A stretch of 64,000 bases of DNA from Rhizobiales bacterium IMCC20636 (GTDB lineage: Bacteria > Pseudomonadota > Alphaproteobacteria > Rhizobiales > GCA-2746425). Position 1 is the first letter of the stretch, and each line of letters opens with the position of its first letter. The notes under the pieces were generated by a model. That model searched no databases. It was not told the DNA's origin and saw only the letters and a list, made by a program, of their open reading frames with translations. This document shows, one piece after another, positions 44,622 through 58,475 of the stretch. Both the position numbers and the translations under genes were made by a program. Where the stretch lies: the NCBI GenBank assembly GCA_016865015.1, contig CP018226.1, forward strand, positions 1,643,001 to 1,707,000, given 5' to 3'.

Positions 44622-46823
44622 ATGATTGAATTAAATCCGGACGAAAGTCGCGCAGTGACCTCGGGGACACATGGTGATGTTTTTTCGGTGCTTGGGCTGC
44701 ATTCACATGAGGGACAAATGGTTGTCCGCGTGTTTATGCCAGATGTGAGCGCTGTCGATGTTCTGGATTCAGATGGTCAGACAAAACTTGTTTCCCTGAC
44801 GCCTCAAAATGGCGCTGGGGGTGTGTTTGTCGGTGTTGTGCCCGGGCAAACGGACCGTTTCGAGTACCGGCTGCGCTTCAACAAGGCGGAACACAGCTGG
44901 GTCAGTGATGATCCATACCGGTTTGGGCCGGTGCTGGGTGAACAGGACCTGTATTACTTCAATGAGGGCAGTCACACCCGCCTGTGGGATGCGCTGGGTG
45001 CTCATGTCATCACCCATGAAGGGGCTGCAGGAACACATTTTGCAGTCTGGGCACCCAATGCAAGCCGGGTTTCGGTGGTTGGCAATTTCAATGGCTGGGA
45101 TGGTCGGATTCATGTTCTGAGACGCTGCGGAGAAAGCGGTGTCTGGGAAATATTTGTACCCGAAATCGGCGAGGGTGAACCCTACAAGTTTGAACTGCTC
45201 GACAGTCATGGGAAGCTTCTGCCGCAGAAGGCTGATCCCTTTGGATATGGCGCCGAACACGCACCCAAAACCGCCTCGATCGTGCGGGTGCTGGATGGTC
45301 ATGAATGGGCCGACACCGGCTGGATGTCAAAGCGCTCTGTGCGTCATTCCATCGATCAACCGATCTCCATTTACGAAGTGCATCTGGGGTCCTGGCGGCG
45401 CGTGCCGGAAGAGGGCAACCGTCCGCTTTCCTATCTTGAGCATGCCACTCAGCTTGTCGATTATGTCAAGGATATGGGCTTTACCCATATCGAGTTGATG
45501 CCGATTACCGAGTTTCCGTTTGACGGTTCCTGGGGCTATCAACCCATCGGTCTGTTTGCGCCGACCATTCGACATGGCACGCTGGAAGAATTCCGAGGCT
45601 TTGTCGAAGCCTGCCACGCGGCGGATATCGGACTGATCCTTGATTGGGTGCCCGGTCACTTTCCCGAAGACGAACATGGTCTTGGCCAGTTTGACGGGAC
45701 GCCGCTTTACGAGCACGCAGACCGAAAGGAAGGCTTCCATCCGGACTGGAACACCTTGCTGTTCAACTATGGGCGACTGGAAGTCAGGAACTATCTGGTT
45801 TCAAACGCGGCTTACTGGCTGACCGAGCATCACATTGACGGATTGCGTGTGGATGCCGTGGCTTCCATGCTGTATCGCGATTATTCGCGCAAGGATGGTG
45901 AATGGGTTCCCAATGTGCATGGCGGCCGGGAAAATCTGGAGGCCATCGATTTCCTTAAAATCATGAATGAAACAGCCTATGGCGTCATGCCGGGCATCAT
46001 GACTGTGGCGGAGGAATCTACTGCATTTCCAGGTGTCAGCGCCCCGACAAGTTATGGTGGTCTCGGTTTTGGCTTTAAATGGAACATGGGCTGGATGAAC
46101 GATACGCTGACCTACATGTCAGAGGATCCGATCCACCGCAAATATCATCATCACAAGATGACATTCGGTCTGCATTACGCATTCACCGAAAATTTTGTGC
46201 TGCCGATCAGTCATGATGAAGTGGTGCACGGCAAGGGATCGCTGTTGTCCAAGATGCCGGGTGGTCTGTCTGACCGCTTTGCAAATCTGCGCGCCTATTA
46301 TGGGTTCATGTGGGGGCATCCGGGCAAGAAGCTGCTGTTTATGGGCAATGAATTCGCTCAAAGTCAGGAGTGGAATTACAATAGCAGCCTGGACTGGCAT
46401 CTCCTCGATGATCGGGGACACAAGGGCATCCAGAACCTCATTCGTGACCTGAATGTGCTCTATGGCCAGTCACCAGCGCTGTACCAGAAGGATTGCAAAG
46501 CAGACGGGTTTGAATGGATGGAAGGGGACGCTGCAGAGGAATCCCTGTTCGCCTGGGTGCGCCGTGGCGGAGATGCATCTCCGCCCGTTCTGGTTGTGTC
46601 CAACTTCACACCGGTTGAGCGCAGCGCGCGCCGCGTGGGCGTGCCCAATGAAGGGCGCTGGATTGAAAAGCTCAACACAGATTCACAACATTATGGTGGT
46701 GGAGACCGCGGCAATTTTGGCGGTGTGGTTTCCGAGCCGATTGGCGCAACAGGCCAGGCGCAGTCCATCAGTATTACGATACCGCCATTAGCGACCATAT
46801 TCTTTGAACTTGAACAGGACTGA
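44622..46823 (+). CDS. glgB: 1,4-alpha-glucan branching enzyme
   Basis: A 733-residue GH13 enzyme introducing alpha-1,6 branches. An N-terminal CBM48 region ([22 protein letters not shown]) precedes the barrel. Catalytic residues are the nucleophile in [13 protein letters not shown], the acid/base in [13 protein letters not shown] and the third carboxylate in [14 protein letters not shown] full-length N-terminal module (N1 plus N2) is present, matching E. coli-size GlgB. ATG 44622 has a GGGTGGGAA site upstream. Confidence 0.97.
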   Translation: MIELNPDESRAVTSGTHGDVFSVLGLHSHEGQMVVRVFMPDVSAVDVLDSDGQTKLVSLTPQNGAGGVFVGVVPGQTDRFEYRLRFNKAEHSWVSDDPYRFGPVLGEQDLYYFNEGSHTRLWDALGAHVITHEGAAGTHFAVWAPNASRVSVVGNFNGWDGRIHVLRRCGESGVWEIFVPEIGEGEPYKFELLDSHGKLLPQKADPFGYGAEHAPKTASIVRVLDGHEWADTGWMSKRSVRHSIDQPISIYEVHLGSWRRVPEEGNRPLSYLEHATQLVDYVKDMGFTHIELMPITEFPFDGSWGYQPIGLFAPTIRHGTLEEFRGFVEACHAADIGLILDWVPGHFPEDEHGLGQFDGTPLYEHADRKEGFHPDWNTLLFNYGRLEVRNYLVSNAAYWLTEHHIDGLRVDAVASMLYRDYSRKDGEWVPNVHGGRENLEAIDFLKIMNETAYGVMPGIMTVAEESTAFPGVSAPTSYGGLGFGFKWNMGWMNDTLTYMSEDPIHRKYHHHKMTFGLHYAFTENFVLPISHDEVVHGKGSLLSKMPGGLSDRFANLRAYYGFMWGHPGKKLLFMGNEFAQSQEWNYNSSLDWHLLDDRGHKGIQNLIRDLNVLYGQSPALYQKDCKADGFEWMEGDAAEESLFAWVRRGGDASPPVLVVSNFTPVERSARRVGVPNEGRWIEKLNTDSQHYGGGDRGNFGGVVSEPIGATGQAQSISITIPPLATIFFELEQD

Positions 46824-46855
46824 AAAACAAAGGCAACAGAGTGGAGGAATACAAA

Positions 46856-48115
46856 ATGGACAATGAATCCCAACGACTGGCGCAACAGACCATGGCGTTT
46901 GTTTTGGCGGGCGGACGTGGCAGCCGATTGCAGGAACTGACCGAAAGGCGGGCCAAACCGGCTGTCTATTTTGGTGGCAAGGGCCGCATCATCGATTTTG
47001 CATTGTCCAATGCGGTCAATTCAGGCATGCGCCGCCTTGGGGTGGCAACGCAATACAAGGCGCACAGCCTGATCCGTCATCTGCAGCGCGGCTGGAGTTT
47101 TTTCCGGGCCGAGCGCAATGAATCTCTCGATATTCTGCCGGCTTCCCAGCGTCTGGACGAAGAAAACTGGTACAAGGGTACAGCCGATGCTGTGACCCAG
47201 AACATTGATATCATTGAAAGTTATGCCCCGAAATACATGATCATTCTGGCCGGGGATCACATCTACAAGCAGGATTACTCCCTCATGGTCAAGCACCATG
47301 TGGAAAGCGGTGCTGATGTAACGGTCGGCTGTATTGAAGTGCCACGCATGGAAGCCTGTGGCTTCGGCGTCATGCATGTCGATGATAATGATGTCATTCT
47401 GGATTTTGTTGAAAAACCGGCAGACCCGCCTGCAATGCCCGGACATCCTGATATGGCTTTGGCCAGTATGGGGATCTATGTCTTTGAAACCGAGTTCCTG
47501 TTCGATCTGCTGCGCAAGGATGCGCAAGATCCGAACTCCAGCAATGATTTTGGCACAGACATCATACCGTCCATTGTAAAGGGCGGAAAAGCGATTGCCC
47601 ATCCGTTCAGCCGGTCCTGCGTGCGTAGTCCCAACCAGACCACACCTTACTGGCGCGATGTTGGAACTGTGGATGCGTTCTGGCAGGCCAATATCGACCT
47701 GACGGATTTCACACCGGAACTTGATCTGTATGACAATAGCTGGCCGATCTGGACCTATTCCGAACTGGTTCCGTCTGCCAAATTTATCCACAATGAGGCT
47801 GACCGCAAAGGCTTTGCGCTGTCATCGATGGTGTCGGGCGGGTGTATCGTTTCAGGATCGCAGCTCAATCGCTGTCTGTTGTTCACAGGGGTGAAAACCC
47901 ATTCCTATTCCACACTGGATGGTGTTGTGGTGCTGCCCTACGCAGATATTGGTCGCAAGGCACGGCTTACCAATGTGGTGGTCGACAGAGGTGTCAACAT
48001 TCCCGAAGGACTGGTCGTTGGCCAGGACCCGGAGCTGGATGCAAAACGGTTCCGACGCTCATCTGGCGGTGTCTGCCTGATCACCCAACACATGATTGAC
48101 AGGCTTGATCTGTAA
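46856..48115 (+). CDS. glgC: Glucose-1-phosphate adenylyltransferase (ADP-glucose pyrophosphorylase)
   Basis: A 419-residue enzyme making ADP-glucose, the control point of glycogen synthesis. [23 protein letters not shown] is the nucleotide-binding start (in part), [17 protein letters not shown] and [13 protein letters not shown] follow, and [13 protein letters not shown] holds the metal aspartate; the C-terminal left-handed helix region carries [10 protein letters not shown]. Allosteric control by fructose-6-phosphate and pyruvate is known for Agrobacterium GlgC and is likely here. ATG 46856 has GGAGG eight bases upstream; GTG 46841 is rejected. It follows glgB by 32 bases. Confidence 0.97.
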   Translation: MDNESQRLAQQTMAFVLAGGRGSRLQELTERRAKPAVYFGGKGRIIDFALSNAVNSGMRRLGVATQYKAHSLIRHLQRGWSFFRAERNESLDILPASQRLDEENWYKGTADAVTQNIDIIESYAPKYMIILAGDHIYKQDYSLMVKHHVESGADVTVGCIEVPRMEACGFGVMHVDDNDVILDFVEKPADPPAMPGHPDMALASMGIYVFETEFLFDLLRKDAQDPNSSNDFGTDIIPSIVKGGKAIAHPFSRSCVRSPNQTTPYWRDVGTVDAFWQANIDLTDFTPELDLYDNSWPIWTYSELVPSAKFIHNEADRKGFALSSMVSGGCIVSGSQLNRCLLFTGVKTHSYSTLDGVVVLPYADIGRKARLTNVVVDRGVNIPEGLVVGQDPELDAKRFRRSSGGVCLITQHMIDRLDL

Positions 48116-48116
48116 A

Positions 48117-49574
48117 ATGGATGTTCTGTTCGTTGCCTCTGAATGCGCGCCATTCGTCAAGACCGGTGGTCTGGCAGATGTTATTGGTGCCGTCCCCAAG
48201 GTTCTGGAACAGCATGGGGTCGATGTCAGGGTCTTGCTGCCAGCCTATCCGGCGCTCAAGTCGGTTCTTTCTGACGGTAAGGTCATTGACGAGTATCCTG
48301 ATCTGTTCGGCGGACCGGCACGCATTGTGTCGGTCCATGCCGAAGGCCTCAACATGCTGCTGCTGGACGCGCCGCATCTTTTTGACCGGCCGGGCAGTAT
48401 TTATCTCAACGCGGATGGCGTCGACTGGCCGGACAATCATTTCCGGTATGGGGCGTTGTCCTTTGTGGCATCCAGAATTGGCCTTGACGGCCTTAATGGC
48501 TGGAAGCCGGACGTCATCAACGCTCATGACTGGCAGGCCGGGCTGATACCGGCCTATCTCAAACAGGCGCAGATGGCAGATGCCAGCATCACCGTGCCGC
48601 GCTGTGTCATGACCATTCACAACATAGCGTTTCAGGGGCTTTTTGATTGGTCTGTCTGCAGTGAGTTGGGGCTTTCCAATGAGTTGTTTCACGCAGAAGC
48701 CATTGAATATTATGGTAAATTAGGGTTCCTGAAGGCAGGCATTGCGCTCAGTGACAAGATCACGACCGTCAGCCCGACCTATGCACGCGAGTTGCTGACG
48801 CCGGAATTCGGCATGGGGTTGGACGGGTTGCTGCGTGCCCGTCAGGATGATTTATCGGGCATTCTCAACGGTATTGATCTGGATGTTTGGAACCCGCAGA
48901 CAGACCCCAATCTTGTGGTGCCTTATTCCACCCGCAGCCTGAAGCGGCGACAGAAGAATCGTGCTGCCATAGAGCAGCGCTTCGGCCTGACCTCCAATCC
49001 GACAGCGCCCCTGTTTTGCGTGGTCAGCAGACTGACATCGCAAAAGGGTCTTGATCTGCTGCTGGAAACACTTCCGGTTCTGGTCGGGCGCGGGGCACGC
49101 CTTGCGCTTCTGGGGTCCGGCGACAAGGACCTTGAAGCAGGGTTTACCAAGGCGGCCAGGGATTTTCCCGGCTCTGTCGGTGTGATCATCGGCTATGATG
49201 AAAAACTGTCGCATCTGCTGCAAGGTGGCAGCGACGCCATTCTGGTGCCCTCGCGCTTCGAGCCTTGCGGGCTGACCCAATTATATGGTGTGCGCTATGG
49301 CACCTTGCCGGTTGTTGCAAAGACCGGCGGTTTGGCAGATACGGTTGTCGATGCAGATTCGGTCAATCTGAAATCCAAACGTGCAACAGGAATCGTGTTT
49401 TCTCCGATCAATGCGGAGCAACTGGCGAACGCCATTCACCGGGCCTGTGATCTGTTTGCTGATCAGCCTGTCTGGAAACGCATGGTTCTGACTGCAATGA
49501 AATATCCGGTGGGATGGGATCGGTCGGCGTCCCTCTACCATGATCTGTACAAAGACCTCGCCGATTCAAAGTAA
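48117..49574 (+). CDS. glgA: Glycogen synthase (ADP-glucose dependent)
   Basis: A 485-residue GT5 glycosyltransferase that extends alpha-1,4 chains from ADP-glucose. The signature KTGGLADVIGAVPKVL is at residues 14-29, DWQAGLIPAYLK, TIHNIAFQG and the C-terminal KTGGLADTV and PSRFEPCGLTQLYGVRYG motifs are present. ATG 48117 lies one base after the glgC stop; an earlier TTG overlapping glgC is rejected. Length matches Agrobacterium GlgA. Confidence 0.97.
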   Translation: MDVLFVASECAPFVKTGGLADVIGAVPKVLEQHGVDVRVLLPAYPALKSVLSDGKVIDEYPDLFGGPARIVSVHAEGLNMLLLDAPHLFDRPGSIYLNADGVDWPDNHFRYGALSFVASRIGLDGLNGWKPDVINAHDWQAGLIPAYLKQAQMADASITVPRCVMTIHNIAFQGLFDWSVCSELGLSNELFHAEAIEYYGKLGFLKAGIALSDKITTVSPTYARELLTPEFGMGLDGLLRARQDDLSGILNGIDLDVWNPQTDPNLVVPYSTRSLKRRQKNRAAIEQRFGLTSNPTAPLFCVVSRLTSQKGLDLLLETLPVLVGRGARLALLGSGDKDLEAGFTKAARDFPGSVGVIIGYDEKLSHLLQGGSDAILVPSRFEPCGLTQLYGVRYGTLPVVAKTGGLADTVVDADSVNLKSKRATGIVFSPINAEQLANAIHRACDLFADQPVWKRMVLTAMKYPVGWDRSASLYHDLYKDLADSK

Positions 49575-49586
49575 AGAATTCTGAAC

Positions 49587-51682
49587 ATGACGATTGAACT
49601 TCTCGCAGGATCGCCGAACCATCTGGGTGCGCGGCACGACGGTAATGGCACGAATTTCGCCGTGTTTTCAGCCAATGCCACACAGATGGATTTATGCATT
49701 TTTTCCGAAGGCGGTGCGGTTGAAATTGCACGTCTGCCTCTGCCAGAACGCACAGGCCATGTCTGGCATGGCTATGCACCCGGCGTCGCTCCCGGTACGC
49801 TCTACGGATTTCGTGCCCATGGCACCTATGCCCCTGAACACGGCCACCGGTTCAATCCCCACAAATTGTTGCTCGACCCCTATGCCCGCGAATTGCGCGG
49901 CAACTGGAGCAACCATGCCGCGACACTGGGCTATGATCCCAAATCGTCAAAACTGGATCTGTCGTTCGACACCAATGACAGTGCGCCCTATGTGCCAAAA
50001 TCTGTTGTGTCAGATTCGGGATTGTTCCAGCTGATTGAAGAGCGACCCGATTGTGACTGGGACGATGCGCTGATCTATGAAGCTCATGTGAAGGGCCTCA
50101 CCCAGGAACACCCATCCGTCCCTCAAAACGTCAAAGGCACCTATGAAGGTCTGGCCTCGGAGGCGATGCTGGAGCATCTGCAAAAGCTCGGCGTCACCGC
50201 CATCGAATTGCTGCCGGTGCATTCCTTCATTGATGATGGGTTTCTGGTGGAGCGCGGACTGCGCAATTACTGGGGCTACAACACAATCGGGTTTTTCGTC
50301 CCCGAACCGCGTTACTTTGGTCCGGAGGGCCTGCTGGGCTTTCGCAACATGGTGCGGAAATTTCATGCCCATGGCATCAAGGTCATTCTCGATGTGGTCT
50401 ATAATCACACAGCCGAAGGCGACCATCGCGGACCGACCCTGTGCTATCGCGGCCTCGACAATGCCTCCTACTACCGCCTGATTTCCGGACAGCCGCGCTA
50501 TTATGTCAATGATACGGGCTGCGGCAATACGGTGAATGTGGCGCATCCCTTCGTGTTGCGCATGGTCATGGACAGTTTGCGCTTCTGGGTTCAGCAAATG
50601 GGCGTTGACGGTTTTCGCTTCGATCTGGCCACGACACTGGCCCGTGAAGATCATGGATTTGATCGCCGGGGCGGCTTCTTTGATGCGTTGCGTCAGGATC
50701 CGGTGCTGTCGGATGTGCGGTTGATTGCCGAGCCGTGGGATATTGGTCCCGGCGGCTATCGCCTTGGCGAATTTCCGTCTGAATTTTCAGAATGGAATGA
50801 CGGGTTCCGCGATACGGTGCGCCGCTTCTGGCGCGGTGACAGCCACAGTGCGCAGGAATTGGGCGCGCGGCTGCTTGGCTCTGCCGGAGAGTTTGACAAG
50901 GACGGACGCCGGGCCTGGTCGTCGCTGAATTTCGTCACCGCGCATGATGGCTTCACCCTGGCCGATGTGACGCGTTACAATGAGCGGCACAATGAGGCGA
51001 ATGGCGAAAATGGCGCTGACGGGCATAATTCGAATTTGAGCGACAATTGTGGTGTCGAGGGCGAAACCGATGATGAGTTCATTCGCAACCGCCGCGCCAA
51101 ACGCCAGCGCAACATGCTGGCAACCCTGTTCCTGTCGCAGGGCACGCCCATGCTTCTGGCCGGGGACGAGATCGGCAATTCCCAGCAGGGCAACAACAAC
51201 GCTTATTGTCAGGACAATGCGATTGGCTGGATCAACTGGAACAAGGCTGATCCGGAATTGCTCGATTTCGTGCGTCAATTGTCGCAGTTTCGGCGCGATC
51301 ACAAATGTCTGCGTCAAAGCAGGTTCCTGCATGGGGCGACCCGCTCCAGGGATGGGCATCCCGATGTGGAGTGGACCGATTTCAGCGGCGCGCCGCTGCA
51401 ATGGCGTGATCCGGGGCTGGCACAATTCTGTCTGATGCTGCGCTGTTCTGCAGAGGCCGCGCCGACGGAAAGTGATGGCGATGTGGTGTTGCTGATTTTC
51501 AACCGCGAGGAAGACCCCGCAGATGTGAAGTTGCCGGCAACGCCGGAGGGGCATCATTGGGTCTGTGCCATCGACACAGCCGCGCTGGATGTGTTTCCAT
51601 TCTGTCATGCAGGGGATCAGACCATTGAATGTCAGGGGCGCACTGTGATCGCCCTTGTTACCAAACCCAATGAGGAAACCTG

Positions 51683-51686
<4 letters not shown>
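49587..51686 (+). CDS. glgX: Glycogen debranching enzyme GlgX
   Basis: A 699-residue GH13 isoamylase-type debranching enzyme that removes short alpha-1,6 branches left by GlgP. CBM48-type N-terminus (GTNFAVFSANATQMDLCIF), then YNTIGFFVPEPRY, VVYNHTAEGD, the nucleophile in DGFRFDLATTL, the acid/base in RLIAEPWDIGPGGY and FVTAHDGFTLADV. It starts 12 bases after glgA and its stop overlaps malQ's GTG by four bases. Confidence 0.96.
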
Positions 51687-55386
<3,700 letters not shown>

Positions 55387-55839
55387 GGGGGGGCTGAGGT
55401 GCTGATCTGAGCGGGGTTTGAGCGCTCGTGGCGCTTAGGTCTATGGCTGCATTGGGCGGGAAGTGTAAGTTCGATGCAATGCAACTTGCCACGTACCACC
55501 ACCAAAAAGCAGATATCGCATTTGACCTGATGTACTAATGATCCAATTCACACTCCGAACTCTTTTACGTCATTGTTTCATGTCGCAAACGGAGAAGCGC
55601 AGTATCGAAGCCAGCGCCAGTTTGGATCCAAAGTTCACATTTACCACCTCTAATTGGAGGTTAAAAGGATATCTGCATAGCGGGTAATCAATTAATTACC
55701 GGATTATTCACGGTGTGATACTACCCGATAGCGCGCTGGGTGCCGCCAATTCAAATATTTGCTTCCGTTGCGTTTGCTAATGCGCAATACTAATTAGTAC
55801 CGTGCATTTAATGTTCGTTCGATCCAACCAGGTCTGAAC
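55387..55839. other. Spacer at the left edge of the accessory region, with two palindromes
   Basis: No gene is supported in these 453 bases, and the composition becomes AT-rich after about 55500. Two symmetric sites stand out: GGTAATCAATTAATTACC at 55683-55700 (one mismatched pair) and the perfect 12-base palindrome TACTAATTAGTA at 55788-55799. The latter lies 40 bases before the next start codon and could be a promoter operator. No terminator for the glycogen cluster was recognised. Confidence 0.45.
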
Positions 55840-56610
55840 ATGAAGTCATTTTCTGAATTTCTCCAAAGCAATAAAATTGAACCAAGCAATGACTTGCCGT
55901 TGGTTCACACCACTCGTTCTTTCAACCTAAGCAACATAATTAGAAAATCCGCGATTTTTCCACAGCCCTGCGATGTTTTCCATGGAGAAAACCTCAACTA
56001 TCTATTTGTTGGGCGCCCCGGCTACAAATATTCAATTGATGATGGCGCGGATCATTGGATGTTTCCTTCATCGTTCGTATTCGATATCGGTTCTGTAAAA
56101 CCAAAACGGGTGCACCCTTTCGATACCGGAGGATTTGAAAAAAATCGTATGCCTCAGTTCATAAATGAAATGGACTTGGAGTTTTTTGAAACCAGTACGA
56201 TTTCACAATCTGCGAACAGAATAATTGGTGCATTTTTTGGCTCTGCAAAAGACTATATGAATTTCAAAGGCCTTTCGCAGGCAGAGTTCAGCAGTACGTT
56301 TGAACTTTCTCCACTGGATGCGGAAATTCATGCGCTTCATAAACTTTCGATTGATCGCAAAAAACCAGCTTTTGACGACCGTCAATTCAATGTCGAATTT
56401 CAAACCGAAGATACGATTGAACTATCGGGGAATTTGAAAGCTTTGGTCACACCTATCGTCTACCTTGATGATGATGATTTCGTCAGGTTCTTTGAGAAGT
56501 TGAACGTCGAAATTTTGACTTATGACATTCATCCAATTGAACCGAAGTTTCATTTTTATGCCATCTACGACAAAATTAAGTCGTACTATCAAAGGGAAGG
56601 AATAGTCTAA
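55840..56610 (+). CDS. Unrecognised 256-residue protein, possible ADP-ribosyltransferase-like fold
   Basis: The family is not known to me with certainty. It is a soluble protein without signal peptide or membrane segment. Early LVHTTRSFNLSNIIRKSAIF (His23) and NLNYLFVGRPGYKY (Tyr54, Tyr62, Tyr64) followed much later by DDRQFNVEFQ (Glu186) resemble the spaced H, Y and E positions of ADP-ribosyltransferase folds, in which an N-terminal H-x-T loop begins a ligand-binding strand. This is inference from pattern only. The gene is AT-rich, stands downstream of two palindromes and is followed after 29 bases by another unknown gene, so the two may form an operon. Confidence 0.6.
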   Translation: MKSFSEFLQSNKIEPSNDLPLVHTTRSFNLSNIIRKSAIFPQPCDVFHGENLNYLFVGRPGYKYSIDDGADHWMFPSSFVFDIGSVKPKRVHPFDTGGFEKNRMPQFINEMDLEFFETSTISQSANRIIGAFFGSAKDYMNFKGLSQAEFSSTFELSPLDAEIHALHKLSIDRKKPAFDDRQFNVEFQTEDTIELSGNLKALVTPIVYLDDDDFVRFFEKLNVEILTYDIHPIEPKFHFYAIYDKIKSYYQREGIV

Positions 56611-56639
56611 TCGAACCCAGGTTCACAATCGCTGGCGGT

Positions 56640-57920
56640 TTGAGACTTGTGTCCAAGGACACATCGCATAAAAGTGTAGGTGCGGTTGTATTCAGGAAAA
56701 TTGGTGGCGGTGATAATCAGCTGTACCTGTCGATTGAAGATCGGTATGGAAAGATCTCTGGATTTTATCCCATCGAGAGTGAAGTTTCGTACCAGCGTTT
56801 TGTTTCTGCAACCGACGAAGATTGTTTTTTGTGTGAGTTGAGCAATGATGTCGAATTTGGGACAACGTCATTCCAAGCGCTTGTTTTTTACGAAGGAAAT
56901 ACAGCCACCTTTTTGGACAAACGGATAAATCTAACCGACGGAAAACCCGAAGTAGGTTTTTTGAGAAAACTGGCTGCCGGTAATTCCTTTTCTGAATACT
57001 CTCTTTCTTCGTACTTAAATGCATCTCTTAGTGAAAAAATAAATGGAATTAACAGAACAAGTTTCTCGAACAATAAAAAATGGACTGACGCCGAAATCTC
57101 ATTTTTCCAACGCAGTGGCCGTTATTGGGATATAGTTGAGAGATCTGGATTTTCAATAAAGCCCAGCAATACAGGATTAGCCTCAAGATTCCGTTCTCGG
57201 CGAGATATGTTGGAATGGTTAATGAAAAACCCGCGACACTATTTCAAAGGGGATGATGAGCAGAAATTGTGGGTGTCTGCTTGGCTACGGTTGTCAGACA
57301 TTTCTAGTCAAGACGATGTGTTAGACACGCTTGGAATTGACTTTTCTGCAAGTCAATCAATTTATGAACCGGACTTGCTACGCGTTTTGCGGCGTCTCCG
57401 GATCGATTGGAGATCCTACGGCGCGGAAGGGATAGCCGAAAACTTGATTGACAAAATGTTAACACAAGAATTGACTCCAGAACATACCAGCGTTGATCTC
57501 AATATAGCTTTAGACATTCATGCACTTGTGACGAGAAATTTGTTCAAGATAGTGGCGAAGAAGGAATTGAGCGCAGAGCAAATCGATCGACTGATGCGCT
57601 GGTTTGATGATAATTCAGACCGGCCAAAGAGCATGAGAGGGAACAAAGAAAGAGTGGAGCATCATCAGGGAAACCGATCCCTTTCCTGCGACTGGCTCGT
57701 TGCATCAGCCACTTTTGGGGCAAGGCTTGGCAAAGTCAATCCGTCCCTTGTACCAAGGCTTGCTCTATTGTGCGAGACTGCTATCGGCATGGGGGTTGAT
57801 GATTTGGGGCATGATGAATTCGAAACTGCTGCTTATGCCCTTTCGACTGAGTTGATGCCGATGCTAAAACTGGTCAAAAAGAATTGGCATCAAAAAATGG
57901 CTTGGTCACGCCTGATTTGA
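56640..57920 (+). CDS. Unrecognised 426-residue protein, partner of the preceding gene
   Basis: No family recognised. Residues about 1-130 look beta-rich (SVGAVVFRKIGGGDNQLYLSI; FGTTSFQALVFYEGNTATFLD), and the rest is mainly helical with repeated polar segments (WLRLSDISSQDDVLDTLG; LLRVLRRLRIDWRSYGAEGI; LSAEQIDRLMRWFDDN). No transmembrane segment or nucleotide-binding motif is visible. The start is uncertain: TTG 56640 or GTG 56649, with no early ATG and no strong ribosome site. It lies 29 bases after the possible ADP-ribosyltransferase-like gene and shares its AT-rich composition. A two-gene unit is the simplest reading. Confidence 0.6.
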   Translation: MRLVSKDTSHKSVGAVVFRKIGGGDNQLYLSIEDRYGKISGFYPIESEVSYQRFVSATDEDCFLCELSNDVEFGTTSFQALVFYEGNTATFLDKRINLTDGKPEVGFLRKLAAGNSFSEYSLSSYLNASLSEKINGINRTSFSNNKKWTDAEISFFQRSGRYWDIVERSGFSIKPSNTGLASRFRSRRDMLEWLMKNPRHYFKGDDEQKLWVSAWLRLSDISSQDDVLDTLGIDFSASQSIYEPDLLRVLRRLRIDWRSYGAEGIAENLIDKMLTQELTPEHTSVDLNIALDIHALVTRNLFKIVAKKELSAEQIDRLMRWFDDNSDRPKSMRGNKERVEHHQGNRSLSCDWLVASATFGARLGKVNPSLVPRLALLCETAIGMGVDDLGHDEFETAAYALSTELMPMLKLVKKNWHQKMAWSRLI

Positions 57921-58475
57921 AAATATGAATGCCGATTTGTCCAGCAGAAGATTTACGCCAATCCCATAACCGTTGCCAAATGTATTGAGCCGTTGCTCTC
58001 GGATTTACTCAAACTTGATCGAGTAAAACACTCGAACGGCCGCGAATGGGACAATTGACGTTAGTCAGAGTGACCCAACGTGACCATCAACTCCTAGTAT
58101 ACCATGACATAAAGTCGGAAAAACTGACGCCTAGCCTGCTGGTTTTGTCGCCGCGCAGCGAATGGCCGCTTTGAAAAACCGTGTATCGAAAACCTGAACG
58201 GCAGCTAAGGGTCGAAAGCACCAATGACGGTTTTGCAACTTCGGGCGGGAAGCAGACGTTTGCTGCAATTGCGAGAGGCTCCAGCCCCAGATGAAGAAGC
58301 GGACCTTCAGCCCAGGAGAATTGGCTGATCCTTCTTGCCAAACACGTCGGGCGGAGAGCTGTCATTTGCCGCGACCGCAAACTAAATGGGAAGAGCCTAA
58401 GAAAGCGGATAGAGTGACAATCCAAGACTCGCCATTTAGAAAACAAGAAATCGTAAAATTTTCAGAAGGTTTGGC
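57921..58475. other. Gene-poor spacer containing intergenic repeat copy A
   Basis: Nothing codes convincingly in these 555 bases. From about 58150 to 58330 it contains short symmetric units with AGCGAATGGCCGCT and AAGCGGACCTTC; the 21-base unit at 58154-58174 recurs with one difference at 61141-61161. A minus-strand open frame across it (58087-58446) is rejected as repeat sequence. Confidence 0.5.
58154..58174. repeat. Intergenic repeat, copy A
   Basis: CGCAGCGAATGGCCGCTTTG plus A: 20 of 21 bases equal the copy at 61141-61161. The unit contains the inverted AGCG...CGCT. Copies A and B flank the kinase and DUF4238 genes in the same orientation. Confidence 0.65.

Noticed and set aside
58087-58446. 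119-codon minus-strand open frame upstream of the kinase
   Set aside because: Lies over the dispersed repeat units and has no ribosome site; similar frames arise from such repeats by chance.
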